Assembly: GCF_002159455.1 (NCBI RefSeq)
Contig: NZ_NFIQ01000014.1
Span: forward strand, 1 to 61,759
DNA from: Flavonifractor sp. An306
GTDB taxonomy: Bacteria > Bacillota > Clostridia > Oscillospirales > Oscillospiraceae
Direction: 5' to 3'
DNA length: 61,759 bases
A program made the translations under genes and the position numbers. Under the pieces are notes generated by a model, which made no database searches, was not told the DNA's origin, and saw only the letters and a list, made by a program, of their open reading frames with translations. Below, in pieces: positions 6,687 to 13,689 of the stretch. Position 1 is the first letter of the stretch; each line of letters opens with the position of its first letter.

Positions 6687-7657
6687 TCCGCACACCTCCT
6701 TGTGACATCAGCCAGCGCAAGCAGGGCTTTCTGGAGCTTTTCCGCTAACTCGGTATCACCTCTGCTCCGTACTTTAAGAAGCAGTCCGTGGAGTTTATTG
6801 ACAGCCTCGTTCCCCTGAGAGAACAGAAGCTCAAACATCGCCAGATCTTTGTCCCCCGAGATCACGGCCCGGCGCTCCGCCTGCTGGGCCTCGTTCAGCT
6901 GCTGCTGAACTGCGGCCAGGTTCTCCTCCACAGCCTTCTGCTTTTCCTCCGCATTCTTTTGGGCCTCCTTGGCCTTGTCCAGCTCGGCCTGCATCTCGGC
7001 AATGGCGTCCGCCCTTGCCTTGTCCACGGCAGCCTGATCCACCACCGTCTCCACGGCCACGTCAACCGGCTTTGCCTTCAACTCTGCCAGCTCATCTTCC
7101 AAACGGGAAACGGCCTGCATGGCCTGTTCCCGCTCCTCACGAGCCCCAGACAAACGGGCATTGAGCAACCGCATATCCTCCGCCATCTTATCACGGGCCT
7201 GCTCCGCAGCCCGCTGCTCCGCTGCGGCGAGTTCGGCCGCAGCCCGGGCCTCGTCCCGCTCTTTGATGGCCTGCTCCAGCTGACGGGCGGACATATCCAC
7301 CACATTGTGCTCCTCAAGGAAGGTCTCCCGTTCCTCCGGCGGCAGGGCCAGGAGCGCCAAGGCTTTGGAAGCTCCCAAATCCGACAACGTTGTCGGATTT
7401 GACCATTCCCGGGCCAATCTCATAAACCGCTGGGCGGATCGTTCCGAGAACTCCACTCGCTCCTCCAGCCAGGACCGCCACTCTCCATGGGAGAGCATGT
7501 CCTTTGCCTCAATGAGGCACCGGCCGATGGTGAGGATGGCCTCACCCCCGGCCCGCTTGGCGTCCAGGATCTCACCGGTGATGGTCTCAATGTCCCGCTC
7601 TTCCGACGGCGGGGCCATGGTCTGGGCGATCAGCGCCCCCAGGTCAGGCTTTCCCAT
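6683..7657 (-). CDS. DUF3102 coiled-coil protein
   Basis: 324 residues. Residues about 15-130 resemble DUF3102 (AGGEAILTIGRCLIEAKDML, then HGEWRSWLEERVEFSERSAQ, RFMRLAREW), a domain found next to ParA in Clostridial mobile elements. Residues about 130-275 are an almost unbroken Ala/Glu/Lys-rich coiled coil. It overlaps parA by 14 nt, so the two are probably translated together. A ParB-like or ParA-partner role is inferred, not established. The coding DNA contains a 24-bp perfect palindrome (7377-7400), described separately. Confidence 0.8.
   Translation of the reverse strand: MGKPDLGALIAQTMAPPSEERDIETITGEILDAKRAGGEAILTIGRCLIEAKDMLSHGEWRSWLEERVEFSERSAQRFMRLAREWSNPTTLSDLGASKALALLALPPEERETFLEEHNVVDMSARQLEQAIKERDEARAAAELAAAEQRAAEQARDKMAEDMRLLNARLSGAREEREQAMQAVSRLEDELAELKAKPVDVAVETVVDQAAVDKARADAIAEMQAELDKAKEAQKNAEEKQKAVEENLAAVQQQLNEAQQAERRAVISGDKDLAMFELLFSQGNEAVNKLHGLLLKVRSRGDTELAEKLQKALLALADVTRRCAE
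7377..7400. repeat. 24-bp perfect palindrome inside the DUF3102 gene
   Basis: The half-site AAATCCGACAAC is followed directly by its exact reverse complement with no spacer. Such perfection inside a coding region is unlikely by chance. The outer GTCGGATTT word recurs in the repeats of the initiator gene (10,258 onwards). Candidate roles are a partition (parS-like) site or an initiator binding site. Confidence 0.7.
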
Positions 7658-8429
7658 GCTGGATACCCTCCTTTTCCAGCAGCTCCGCCACCCAGGCCCG
7701 GTAGTCCCGGGCCGCCGAGCAGAAGGGGCTCCAGGCCTGAACCGCCATCCGGGCCCAGGAGCTCTCCGGCACCTTGTCGGTGCGGCGGATCACGGTATCA
7801 TAGACCGGTACCAGCCCCTCCTCCCGGAGGTAGGCCACCGAAACCTCCACCACGGGGGAGCGATGCCACTGGTTGACCAGCACCCCGGCCACCCGCAGCT
7901 CCGGGTGGAGGGAGCGCAGGCTGGCGATCTGGTCCACCAGGTCGCCCACGCCGGTGGCGGAGCAGGCGTCGGATAGCACGGGGATAATCACCGCGTCACT
8001 GGCCAAGATGGCAGACACACAGGCGGCGGACAGATTGGGCGGGCAGTCAATGACCATCACGTCATAGGCGTTGTCCTCCTCCATGGCCTCCCGCATATCC
8101 CGCACGGCCCGGTAACAGCGGCCCCGGTTCCCCCCGGCGGCCTCCAGGTCCAGGGCCCACAGGTCCTCCGCCGCCGGGAGCACATCCAGGCCAGGCACGT
8201 CGGTATGTACGGTCAGCTCGTCGTAGCAAATGGCATACCCCCGCAGCAGAGCGCCCAGGCCGGCGTACTCGCCGGAAGGCAGCAGAATCTGGGTAGCGTT
8301 GGCCTGCCCGTCGGCGTCCACCAGCAGCACCCGCAGGCCGCAGCTGGTGGCCAGCACATAGGCCAGATTGACGGCGGTGGTGGTCTTGCCCACCCCGCCC
8401 TTGCGATTCACAATGGCAAATGTTTTCAT
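7644..8429 (-). CDS. ParA-family partition ATPase
   Basis: 261 residues. The deviant Walker A motif RKGGVGKTTTAVNLAY is at residues 9-24, Walker A' at LLVDADGQANAT and Walker B at YDVMVIDCPPN. This is the classic Soj/ParA fold used to position plasmids and some phage genomes before cell division. ATG 8429 is supported by AGGAGG 9 nt upstream; an upstream extension of the frame is unsupported. It lies 19 nt below the DnaB-like gene and overlaps DUF3102, so replication and partition are transcribed together. Confidence 0.92.
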   Translation of the reverse strand: MKTFAIVNRKGGVGKTTTAVNLAYVLATSCGLRVLLVDADGQANATQILLPSGEYAGLGALLRGYAICYDELTVHTDVPGLDVLPAAEDLWALDLEAAGGNRGRCYRAVRDMREAMEEDNAYDVMVIDCPPNLSAACVSAILASDAVIIPVLSDACSATGVGDLVDQIASLRSLHPELRVAGVLVNQWHRSPVVEVSVAYLREEGLVPVYDTVIRRTDKVPESSWARMAVQAWSPFCSAARDYRAWVAELLEKEGIQHGKA

Positions 8430-8448
8430 GCACAAGTCCTCCTGTTTC

Positions 8449-9861
8449 TTACTCCGGCTTTGCCTGCCCGTCGGCGCCGCCGGTCTGATTTTTTTCGGTC
8501 GGCCGGAAAGGGTCGTTGGGGTCATCGTCATAGATGCCCTCCCAGAAGCGGTCGGCAAAGCTCACCTGTTTGTACTGCCTGGGCCGCTTCATGGGAGCCG
8601 TCTGAGGCGCTGCCCCCTCCACCACGGACTGGCGAAACCGCTGATAGGCCCCGTCGAAGGTGAGGTACATCCGCCCCCGCTCGCCGTCCTTGTTCTTGGC
8701 CAGCTTGAGAACCCGGCGGCTCTCGTTGGGCCGGGATGGTTCCTCCAGGTAGAGCAGCAGAATGGCGTCGGCGTCCTGCTCGATCTGCCCAGATTCCCGC
8801 AGGTCGCTCATGGTGGGCTCGATGTACTTGCTTTCGTCTTTGGTCTTTTCCGACCGTGTTAGCTGGGACAGCGCCACCACCAGAATGCCGTTTCCATGGG
8901 CCATCTGCTGGAACGTCCGGCTGATGGCAGACACCTGCTCTGTCCGGTTGGCCTTCCGGGTTTCCGGCTCTACGATCTGGAGATAGTCCACATAGACGAT
9001 CTGGTACCGGTTGGCCAGGGCATCTGCCCGGATGTCACTGGCCGTCATGCCGGAGGCGTCAATCAGCTCCAGCTGGTGCTTGAGGATCTTGGGAGCCGCG
9101 TCGGCCGCCTGAGCCCATTCTCCCTCTGTAAGTGCCCCCCGCTTGATGGCGGCCATTTCGATACCCGCCATGTTGGAGATCAGCCGGTCTGCCAGCTTGT
9201 AGCGGCTGGTCTCCAGAGAGTAAAATCCCACCCGCTTAGCCTCGCTCTGATGGTAGGCAAAGGACACCGCCAGGGCGGTCTTGCCTGCGGAAGGGTAGCC
9301 GCCCAGCACCACCATGTCCCCCAGGTCGGCAAAAAGCTGCTCGTCCAACTTGGACAGGCCCCAGGTCATATACCGGTGTGGCGTAGTGTGCCGCTGCCAA
9401 AAAGACTGGAGCATCTGCTCCATGTTCATCCGCCGTACATCCTGCCGCTCCACAGCGAGGGCCTGGATCTTGTCCGAACCCCGGCGGATCTCCTCCATGT
9501 CCCGGGCCTCGTACATTTCCAGGACAATCCTTCGAGCCTGTACAAATCGGGCCTGCTCCTGCATCCGGGGCACATACTCCCAGATGTTCGCGGCTGTTGG
9601 CACATCCTCCATGATCTGGAGGAGCAGCGTGCTCCAGTCCTCTCCCCCACCCAGCCTGTCCCGGACAGTCACCGGATCTACCGGCTTGCCGCTGACAAAC
9701 TGGGCCCGGATGGCCAAGAAAACCTGCCGATAGGTATCGTCCAGAAAGTCCCGCTCCGACACCTTGCTGAGCACCGGCCCAATCAGCTTGTCCTCAATGA
9801 GCAGCGCACCCAGCACGGCCTCCTGGTTGGAGAGGCGGTCTTTGGCCTCCAGGCTCACCAT
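8449..9861 (-). CDS. DnaB-like replicative helicase
   Basis: 470 residues, the usual size for DnaB. An N-terminal helical domain (SNQEAVLGALLIEDKLIGPV) is followed by the RecA-like domain with Walker A GGYPSAGKTALAVSF (about residues 187-200), Walker B IVYVDYLQIVEP, and the later LSQLTRSEK and MSDLRESGQIEQDADAILLL motifs typical of DnaB. It unwinds DNA at the element's replication fork. Its start overlaps the initiator gene by 7 nt, so it is the helicase partner of that initiator. Confidence 0.93.
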   Translation of the reverse strand: MVSLEAKDRLSNQEAVLGALLIEDKLIGPVLSKVSERDFLDDTYRQVFLAIRAQFVSGKPVDPVTVRDRLGGGEDWSTLLLQIMEDVPTAANIWEYVPRMQEQARFVQARRIVLEMYEARDMEEIRRGSDKIQALAVERQDVRRMNMEQMLQSFWQRHTTPHRYMTWGLSKLDEQLFADLGDMVVLGGYPSAGKTALAVSFAYHQSEAKRVGFYSLETSRYKLADRLISNMAGIEMAAIKRGALTEGEWAQAADAAPKILKHQLELIDASGMTASDIRADALANRYQIVYVDYLQIVEPETRKANRTEQVSAISRTFQQMAHGNGILVVALSQLTRSEKTKDESKYIEPTMSDLRESGQIEQDADAILLLYLEEPSRPNESRRVLKLAKNKDGERGRMYLTFDGAYQRFRQSVVEGAAPQTAPMKRPRQYKQVSFADRFWEGIYDDDPNDPFRPTEKNQTGGADGQAKPE

Positions 9862-10655
9862 GTGGGCACCTCCTCACGCTGTACCACCTGTACGGCCGGA
9901 GAGCCAGACACAGGCAGCTGAGCCGGCAAGTCCTCCCACCGGCGCTTGCGCAGCCACCGGCAGGCGTAGGGTATGCCGATACCTCTCTGCCACTCCTCGC
10001 TGGCCTTCTGCCGGGCCAGTGCCCGGGCCATTCGGTCAATGAGGGCATCGTCCGGCCGGAGCTTGTCCCACTCCGCCACAGCTCCCATCCGATCCTCGCC
10101 CCGTGGGTAATAGTCCCAGAAGGCCTCAAACCGTTCCGGCTTCCAGCTCGGCTCCGACTTGGGCCTCCGCTGCCGCTTTTTTCGCTGGGGCTTGTCCCCC
10201 TCTGGGGGACTATGGGGGTTTATTAAATCTTTATTTTGTATATCTTTATTTAATTGCGTCGGATTTTCCGACGACGGCTCAGCCAATATTGGTTCAGCCA
10301 ATATTGGAAAACCCGACAATGGTGCTTCTTCAGCCATAGTCGGGTTTTCCGACAATGGCTCCGCCTGATCCCGGATGGTATACACGATACCGGTGAACTT
10401 TCCGCCGTCCCCATGAGATCTGGAGCGGGACAGATACCCGGCTTCCTCCATCTCCGCCAGTGCGCTTCGGATAGCGTCCCGGCCGCAGCCTGCCACAGTG
10501 GCCAGACCAGCCACGCTGTAATCCCAGTCCTCCGGCAGGGAGAGAATAATGGCAAACAGCCCCTTGGTTTTGAGCGATAGCCCGGTATCCCGTAAAATCC
10601 CGTTGGGCAGCACCGTATACCCGCTGCTGCGCTGGACACGGATCACATCGGCCAT
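9855..10655 (-). CDS. Phage replication initiator with N-terminal winged helix (DnaD/O-type)
   Basis: 266 residues. Residues 1-95 form a winged-helix domain (LSLKTKGLFAIILSLPEDWD, then the GCGRDAIRSALAEMEEAGYL recognition region). A short linker contains repeated ILAEP and SENPT units, then a basic patch (QRKKRQRRPKSEP), and the C-terminal part (FEAFWDYYPRGEDRMGAVAE, IPYACRWLRKRRWEDL) resembles the C-terminus of phage replisome organisers that recruit helicase loader or DnaB. The repeats in the linker reflect repeated DNA that could be its binding sites (next entry). It overlaps the dnaB-like gene. Confidence 0.85.
   Translation of the reverse strand: MADVIRVQRSSGYTVLPNGILRDTGLSLKTKGLFAIILSLPEDWDYSVAGLATVAGCGRDAIRSALAEMEEAGYLSRSRSHGDGGKFTGIVYTIRDQAEPLSENPTMAEEAPLSGFPILAEPILAEPSSENPTQLNKDIQNKDLINPHSPPEGDKPQRKKRQRRPKSEPSWKPERFEAFWDYYPRGEDRMGAVAEWDKLRPDDALIDRMARALARQKASEEWQRGIGIPYACRWLRKRRWEDLPAQLPVSGSPAVQVVQREEVPTW
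10213..10353. other. Candidate replication origin inside the initiator gene (iterons plus AT-rich tract)
   Basis: Within the linker-coding part lie GTCGGATTTTCCGAC (10,258-10,272), GTCGGGTTTTCCGAC (10,339-10,353), a reversed partial copy GGAAAACCCGAC (10,306-10,317), and the palindrome CCAATATTGG twice in a 14-bp direct repeat (10,279-10,307). Directly beside them, 10,217-10,257 is a run of A and T in an otherwise GC-rich operon, suitable as an unwinding element. Iterons and an AT-rich tract inside the initiator gene are the arrangement of phage lambda ori in gene O. Function is inferred. Confidence 0.6.
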
Positions 10656-10912
10656 CGCCCATCACCTCCATCCTCCTGCAAGCGGATCCACCGCAGCTCA
10701 TAACGCTTACACAGCCCCGCCATGGTCACGGTAGAGCCGCAGCCGCTCAAATATGTATGTCCCTGGTAGATCTCCATGCGACCGACGTAATACCGCTCGC
10801 TGCGGGCCTGCGTCTTGGGGATCAAATGCAGGACGATCAGCTCCCCATCATAGGGGCCCAGCTGGCCCCGCCGCCTCAGATCCAGCGGTTTCCACTGATT
10901 GGTGTTCCACAT
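10643..10912 (-). CDS. Small phage protein of unknown function
   Basis: 89 residues, first gene of the leftward replication operon. It opens MWNTNQWKPLDLRRRGQLGP and contains GELIVLHLIPKTQARSERYY and a GHTYLSGCGSTVTM stretch. The W-x-P-L...G-E-x-x-[LV] opening is reminiscent of small phage proteins of the DUF551 type, but the match is too weak for a name. It overlaps the initiator start by 13 nt. GGGGAGGGAGT upstream is a good ribosome binding site. Confidence 0.6.
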   Translation of the reverse strand: MWNTNQWKPLDLRRRGQLGPYDGELIVLHLIPKTQARSERYYVGRMEIYQGHTYLSGCGSTVTMAGLCKRYELRWIRLQEDGGDGRWPM

Positions 10913-10950
10913 TTTACTCCCTCCCCTTTAAAATTCAGACTGTTTGTGCT

Positions 10951-10978
10951 ATCATAATTATGGTTTTCATGCACGAAA
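10951..10978 (-). promoter_or_regulatory. Candidate promoter of the leftward replication operon
   Basis: On the minus strand a good -10 (TATGAT, plus 10,951-10,956) lies about 40 nt upstream of the first gene, in an AT-rich gap. A -35-like TTTCGT is found 16 nt further up. The -35 match is weak, so activation may be needed. Confidence 0.4.
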
Positions 10979-10984
10979 CCATTG

Positions 10985-11024
10985 TTTGGCCCTGCTGTCT
11001 GTGCCCGCAGACAGTGGGGCCTCT
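10985..11024. repeat. 40-bp hairpin repeat, copy 1
   Basis: Identical over 40 bp to 12,210-12,249. It is an imperfect palindrome (GGCCC-TG-CTGTCTG pairing with CAGACAG-TG-GGGCC) followed on the plus strand by a T-run, so each copy can act as a rightward rho-independent terminator. Copy 1 has no rightward gene before it, which leaves its role as a terminator unexplained. Confidence 0.85.
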
Positions 11025-11070
11025 TTTTTGCCTTTCCATAGAGCACCTCCTTGCACGTTGGGCCACACTC

Positions 11071-11099
11071 TTGCAACTGTTACTGTAACGTGATAAAAT
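11071..11099 (+). promoter_or_regulatory. Sigma-70-type promoter of the cargo cassette
   Basis: TTGCAA (11,071-11,076), a 17-nt spacer and TAAAAT (11,094-11,099) give a near-consensus promoter. An ATG at 11,098 overlaps the -10 box, so the true start of the first gene must lie downstream. Confidence 0.65.
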
Positions 11100-11118
11100 G
11101 CTGCAAAAGGGGGTGTAT

Positions 11119-11547
11119 GTGTTGCCTCTAAATCTTTGTTCACTATTTTCTAGTTATTCATGCCTTATTGATATATTGGGCATCATCATCTCTCTTTTGA
11201 CACTGATAACTATGCTACGTTTTAAGCATCGCATCCGTATCGAGTTAGATCGGCGAGATTTGTCTAATACTAGAAAACGACTGCAGAAAGAACTTGATGG
11301 ATACGCCGGTTCATTGATGGATGGAATTTATACCGTGGATTTTTTACAGCGAATTGATTTACATCTAAATGATTTGCTTACATCGTATAAATGCTTCTCT
11401 CTAAGGCTCCGATGCAGCATCCGTTGGACATTGTTTTTCCTGAATTTCTATTGCATAAGTGACGCATCATGCCAGAAAACAAAATACCGACACAGGTTGT
11501 GTAAGAAATTACGCAGAATTTTAGTTTTATTGAGGAAAGAGGATTGA
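11119..11547 (+). CDS. Unrecognised membrane protein of the cargo cassette
   Basis: 142 residues from GTG 11119, with TTG 11122 as alternative; AAAGGGGG lies 5-8 nt upstream. A strong membrane helix follows the N-terminus (CLIDILGIIISLLTLITMLR), then a charged helical segment (DRRDLSNTRKRLQKELDG), a Leu/Asp-rich stretch and a second hydrophobic segment (WTLFFLNFYCI), ending in a very basic tail. The tail suggests nucleic-acid or phospholipid contact inside the cell. I do not recognise the family. It overlaps the leader of the next gene, so the two probably act together. Confidence 0.6.
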   Translation: MLPLNLCSLFSSYSCLIDILGIIISLLTLITMLRFKHRIRIELDRRDLSNTRKRLQKELDGYAGSLMDGIYTVDFLQRIDLHLNDLLTSYKCFSLRLRCSIRWTLFFLNFYCISDASCQKTKYRHRLCKKLRRILVLLRKED

Positions 11548-11549
11548 AT

Positions 11550-11960
11550 ATGAAGAGAGATCTTATAAATACTTTTATCGACTGTCTCATATCAGAAACT
11601 CTTGAGGATCGGCGGGAGTGGCATCCTCTGTACCAGCAAACAGAAGAGACCTCCAAGCAAAATGAAAACCTGTACTATCTTTTATTTGAATGCGAGTACC
11701 ACAAAGTTATGTATGATGAATCCTATTTCCTCCCGTTTGGAAATGGATTTTTCTACCTCATACATGAGTGGTCAGAATCTGGTCGAGATGGTACAATATT
11801 TGATGGATATAACCTATATGCGCAGCCAGATAGCAAATCTAAAATTACTCTGCTTTTACGTGATGCTCCGGAATTATACCGCCTCAAAAATGCCATTCTT
11901 GAAAAGGACAAGTTGCCAGAAGATGTTGAAAGTTTTATCACTGAATTCCTAGAAGCATAA
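11550..11960 (+). CDS. Unrecognised soluble protein of the cargo cassette
   Basis: 136 residues from ATG 11550, two bases after the stop of the membrane protein and with GAGG 6-9 nt upstream. It is acidic and mixed alpha/beta in look: LINTFIDCLISETLEDRREW, an aromatic middle (SYFLPFGNGFFYLIHEWSES, GYNLYAQPDSKSKITLLL) and an acidic C-terminal helix. No catalytic motif stands out. Coupling to the membrane protein suggests a two-component exclusion, toxin or immunity system; this is inference. Confidence 0.65.
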   Translation: MKRDLINTFIDCLISETLEDRREWHPLYQQTEETSKQNENLYYLLFECEYHKVMYDESYFLPFGNGFFYLIHEWSESGRDGTIFDGYNLYAQPDSKSKITLLLRDAPELYRLKNAILEKDKLPEDVESFITEFLEA

Positions 11961-12159
11961 ACAGCAGCTCTTTTTCAGATTTGAGTTGCATAGAAATTTT
12001 TCGAATCAATTGCTCATCAAGCCCTTCCGTTTGAAAGCATTCTTTGATCAAAGATACAATCGTATAAGCATCCGTAAGCATATCAGCTAGTTCTTGATTC
12101 TTTATGATAGGTCTTTCCTCGGTATCTTTGAGCTTTGGCTTTTTTATTCCTGCTCCCAT
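11938..12159 (-). CDS. Small helical protein, opposite strand of the cargo cassette
   Basis: 73 residues from ATG 12159 (GGAG 9 nt upstream; an earlier ATG at 12,174 lacks a ribosome binding site). Sequence KKPKLKDTEERPIIKNQELA then DMLTDAYTIVSLIKECFQTE is helical and protein-like. It overlaps the end of the soluble cassette protein tail-to-tail by 23 nt. It could be an antitoxin-like or regulatory partner, but there is no direct evidence. Confidence 0.45.
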   Translation of the reverse strand: MGAGIKKPKLKDTEERPIIKNQELADMLTDAYTIVSLIKECFQTEGLDEQLIRKISMQLKSEKELLFMLLGIQ

Positions 12160-12209
12160 TGCTTTATACTCCATATTTCTTAGTGTACTTCTGTTTTCAC
12201 ACGGATCTC

Positions 12210-12249
12210 TTTGGCCCTGCTGTCTGTGCCCGCAGACAGTGGGGCCTCT
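12210..12249. repeat. 40-bp hairpin repeat, copy 2
   Basis: Exact copy of 10,985-11,024. It lies downstream of the two rightward cassette genes and is followed by CTTTTTG, so here it makes sense as their terminator. The leftward gene at 11,938 starts just left of it. Confidence 0.85.
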
Positions 12250-12288
12250 CTTTTTGCGTTACGGGCAGCATCCACAAGATCATTATGG

Positions 12289-12759
12289 TCACACTCCCGT
12301 TTCTTCCGGGGCCGGATGCGCACAGTATACATCCATCTCCAAACCTGATTTGATGATTTCCCGAATGTCAACCATGATCTCGTCGAACTCTGCACGCTCG
12401 CTGTCATCGATGTGGTCATCTTCTGCTATTTCCATAAGCCGTTCCAACTTGTGATCCTGGCTGAAGCGGTTGATCCGGTTATAAATCCGGACAGCCACGG
12501 CCATCAGGCTGCGCTGCTCCAGCGCCGGGACAACATGCTCCATCAGGACATTGCTCTCATGGAGGTGCTGATAAGCCAAATGCTGTGCATTATACAAAAT
12601 GACCATTAACTCAACGATGTAATTGGGCGGGATTCGCTGTCCGGTTTCATACGCCCGTACACTTTCTACGGATATTCCCAGCCGTTCCGCTGCCGCTTCC
12701 TGGGTATAACCTGCCGCTCGACGAGCTACTTTGTAGATGTTTTGGTACTCTCCCTGCAT
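12289..12759 (-). CDS. XRE-family transcriptional regulator
   Basis: 156 residues. Residues about 8-62 form an XRE helix-turn-helix (ARRAAGYTQEAAAERLGISV followed by ESVRAYETGQRIPP). The remaining 90 residues are helical and acidic and may be a dimerisation domain. It is the second gene leftward from the divergent control region, after the Cro-like gene, so it is likely an early regulator of the leftward operon. AGGAGGGAGTACC precedes the start. Confidence 0.85.
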   Translation of the reverse strand: MQGEYQNIYKVARRAAGYTQEAAAERLGISVESVRAYETGQRIPPNYIVELMVILYNAQHLAYQHLHESNVLMEHVVPALEQRSLMAVAVRIYNRINRFSQDHKLERLMEIAEDDHIDDSERAEFDEIMVDIREIIKSGLEMDVYCAHPAPEETGV

Positions 12760-12791
12760 GGTACTCCCTCCTTCCGTGTGATAGGCTTCAA

Positions 12792-13007
12792 TTAGCTGGC
12801 AGGGCGTTCCTGCTCCGGCGGGCCTGCTCTGCCATACAGCTCGTCGATCGTGCAGTGCAGCGCATCAGCCAAAGCACCCAGCCGGCTGGTAACCGGTAAT
12901 GCTTCACCCGTTTCCCAGCGGGAAACAGTGGCTACTGTTACGCCCATTTTCTCAGCAAGCTCAGCCATACTCATTCCGAGACGCTCTCTCAACTGGCGGA
13001 TAGGCAT
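12792..13007 (-). CDS. Cro-like XRE regulator
   Basis: 71 residues, almost entirely a helix-turn-helix (MSMAELAEKMGVTVATVSRW, ETGEALPVTSRLGALADALH). The small size and position as first leftward gene, divergent to another XRE gene, match a Cro-type protein that opposes the phage repressor. AAAGGAGATGCC lies directly upstream of ATG 13007. Its operators are likely the inverted repeats at 13,115-13,181. Confidence 0.85.
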   Translation of the reverse strand: MPIRQLRERLGMSMAELAEKMGVTVATVSRWETGEALPVTSRLGALADALHCTIDELYGRAGPPEQERPAS

Positions 13008-13114
13008 ACGGCATCTCCTTTCACATTTCGCTTGATTACTTGCGGCGTAAATGATAAGATAAAAAATAATACCTACATATTGGGCGGTGCCAATTTTTCC
13101 CGCTCACTATATCA

Positions 13115-13181
13115 ATGATTTACTCCGCAGGTAAATCATAAATCCGAAATATGAGAATGTCAATTATATTTTCTCATATTT
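13115..13181 (-). promoter_or_regulatory. Leftward early promoter with two operator palindromes
   Basis: On the minus strand TTGACA (plus 13,158-13,163), a 17-nt spacer and TATGAT (plus 13,135-13,140) give an almost perfect promoter for the Cro-like gene. One palindrome (ATGATTTAC, 7-nt gap, GTAAATCAT, 13,115-13,139) covers the -10 and start site. A second (AAATATGAGAA, 13-nt gap, TTCTCATATTT, 13,147-13,181) spans the -35. Repressor or Cro binding would shut this promoter. Confidence 0.8.
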
Positions 13182-13231
13182 TAAAAATATGACCTTTTTA
13201 CTAATTCCTTATTTAAGAGGTGATCTACCCC

Positions 13232-13576
13232 TTGGACAAGCAGCTTTTTGTGCAAAATGTAAAAGTGTACTGTCAGATCAAAGGGGTAAAGCCAACTGTC
13301 GCGTGTATGGAAAGCGGCGCCGGAAAGAGTTTGCTGAGCCAAATAGAACGCCGTGGCATTGTTCCTTCTGTCGAGAAGGTTCAGCTCCTTGCTCAGTATC
13401 TAGGCGTCACCGTCAGTCAGTTACTTGGTGAGGACGCTTCAGAAATTTCTCAGGGACAGCCTCAACCGTACCTGGTATTCCGATATAATCAGCTGCCGCC
13501 GGAAGATCAGAAGGACGTAATGGAGTATATCGAATTTAAATTCACTCAGATGGAAAAAAATAAGGCGTCCGAATAG
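13232..13576 (+). CDS. Divergent XRE-family repressor
   Basis: 114 residues from TTG 13232; AAGAGGTGATC lies 9 nt upstream and decides this start over the GTG within the ribosome binding site. The HTH covers residues about 8-65 (VKVYCQIKGVKPTVACMESG, then LLSQIERRGIVPSVEKVQLL, AQYLGVTVSQLLG). The C-terminus (LPPEDQKDVMEYIEFKF) is short, with no peptidase domain, so it would not self-cleave like LexA/CI. By position it is the lysogenic repressor. Confidence 0.8.
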   Translation: MDKQLFVQNVKVYCQIKGVKPTVACMESGAGKSLLSQIERRGIVPSVEKVQLLAQYLGVTVSQLLGEDASEISQGQPQPYLVFRYNQLPPEDQKDVMEYIEFKFTQMEKNKASE

Positions 13577-13600
13577 GACGCCCCAACGAGATAATAGATA

Positions 13601-13625
13601 CGCCCGGGACTGATAGCCCCGGGCG
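13601..13625 (+). terminator. Hairpin after the repressor gene
   Basis: CGCCCGGG (13,601-13,608) pairs perfectly with CCCGGGCG (13,618-13,625) across a 9-nt loop. No clear T-run follows, so it is a weak terminator or an mRNA-stabilising stem. Confidence 0.45.
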
Positions 13626-13660
13626 TTCAACTTGATATACATTATATATACTTTCTATCA

Positions 13661-13689
13661 TTGACATGCACAATATATTGTGTTATATA
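13661..13689 (+). promoter_or_regulatory. Strong rightward promoter with an operator in its spacer
   Basis: TTGACA, a 17-nt spacer and TATATA form a near-consensus promoter. The spacer itself is the 14-bp perfect palindrome CACAATATATTGTG (13,669-13,682), an ideal site for a dimeric repressor. No gene starts within the next 900 bp, so it must drive an untranslated RNA or a long leader. Confidence 0.65.

Larger units (their letters stand above)
11025..12209. mobile_element. AT-rich cargo cassette between the two hairpin repeats
   Basis: The roughly 1.2 kb between the repeats has a markedly lower GC content than the genes on both sides, its own promoter, two rightward genes and one small leftward gene. 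It interrupts a leftward regulatory/replication operon. This is the profile of a moron or defence cassette: foreign composition, autonomous transcription and flanking repeats. No transposase or recombinase lies inside it. Confidence 0.6.

Noticed and set aside
10976-11058. Leftward mini-ORF starting after AAGGAGGTGCTCT and reading through the hairpin repeat
   Set aside because: Good ribosome binding site, but the peptide is just the translation of the hairpin and the promoter DNA; no sign of selection as protein.
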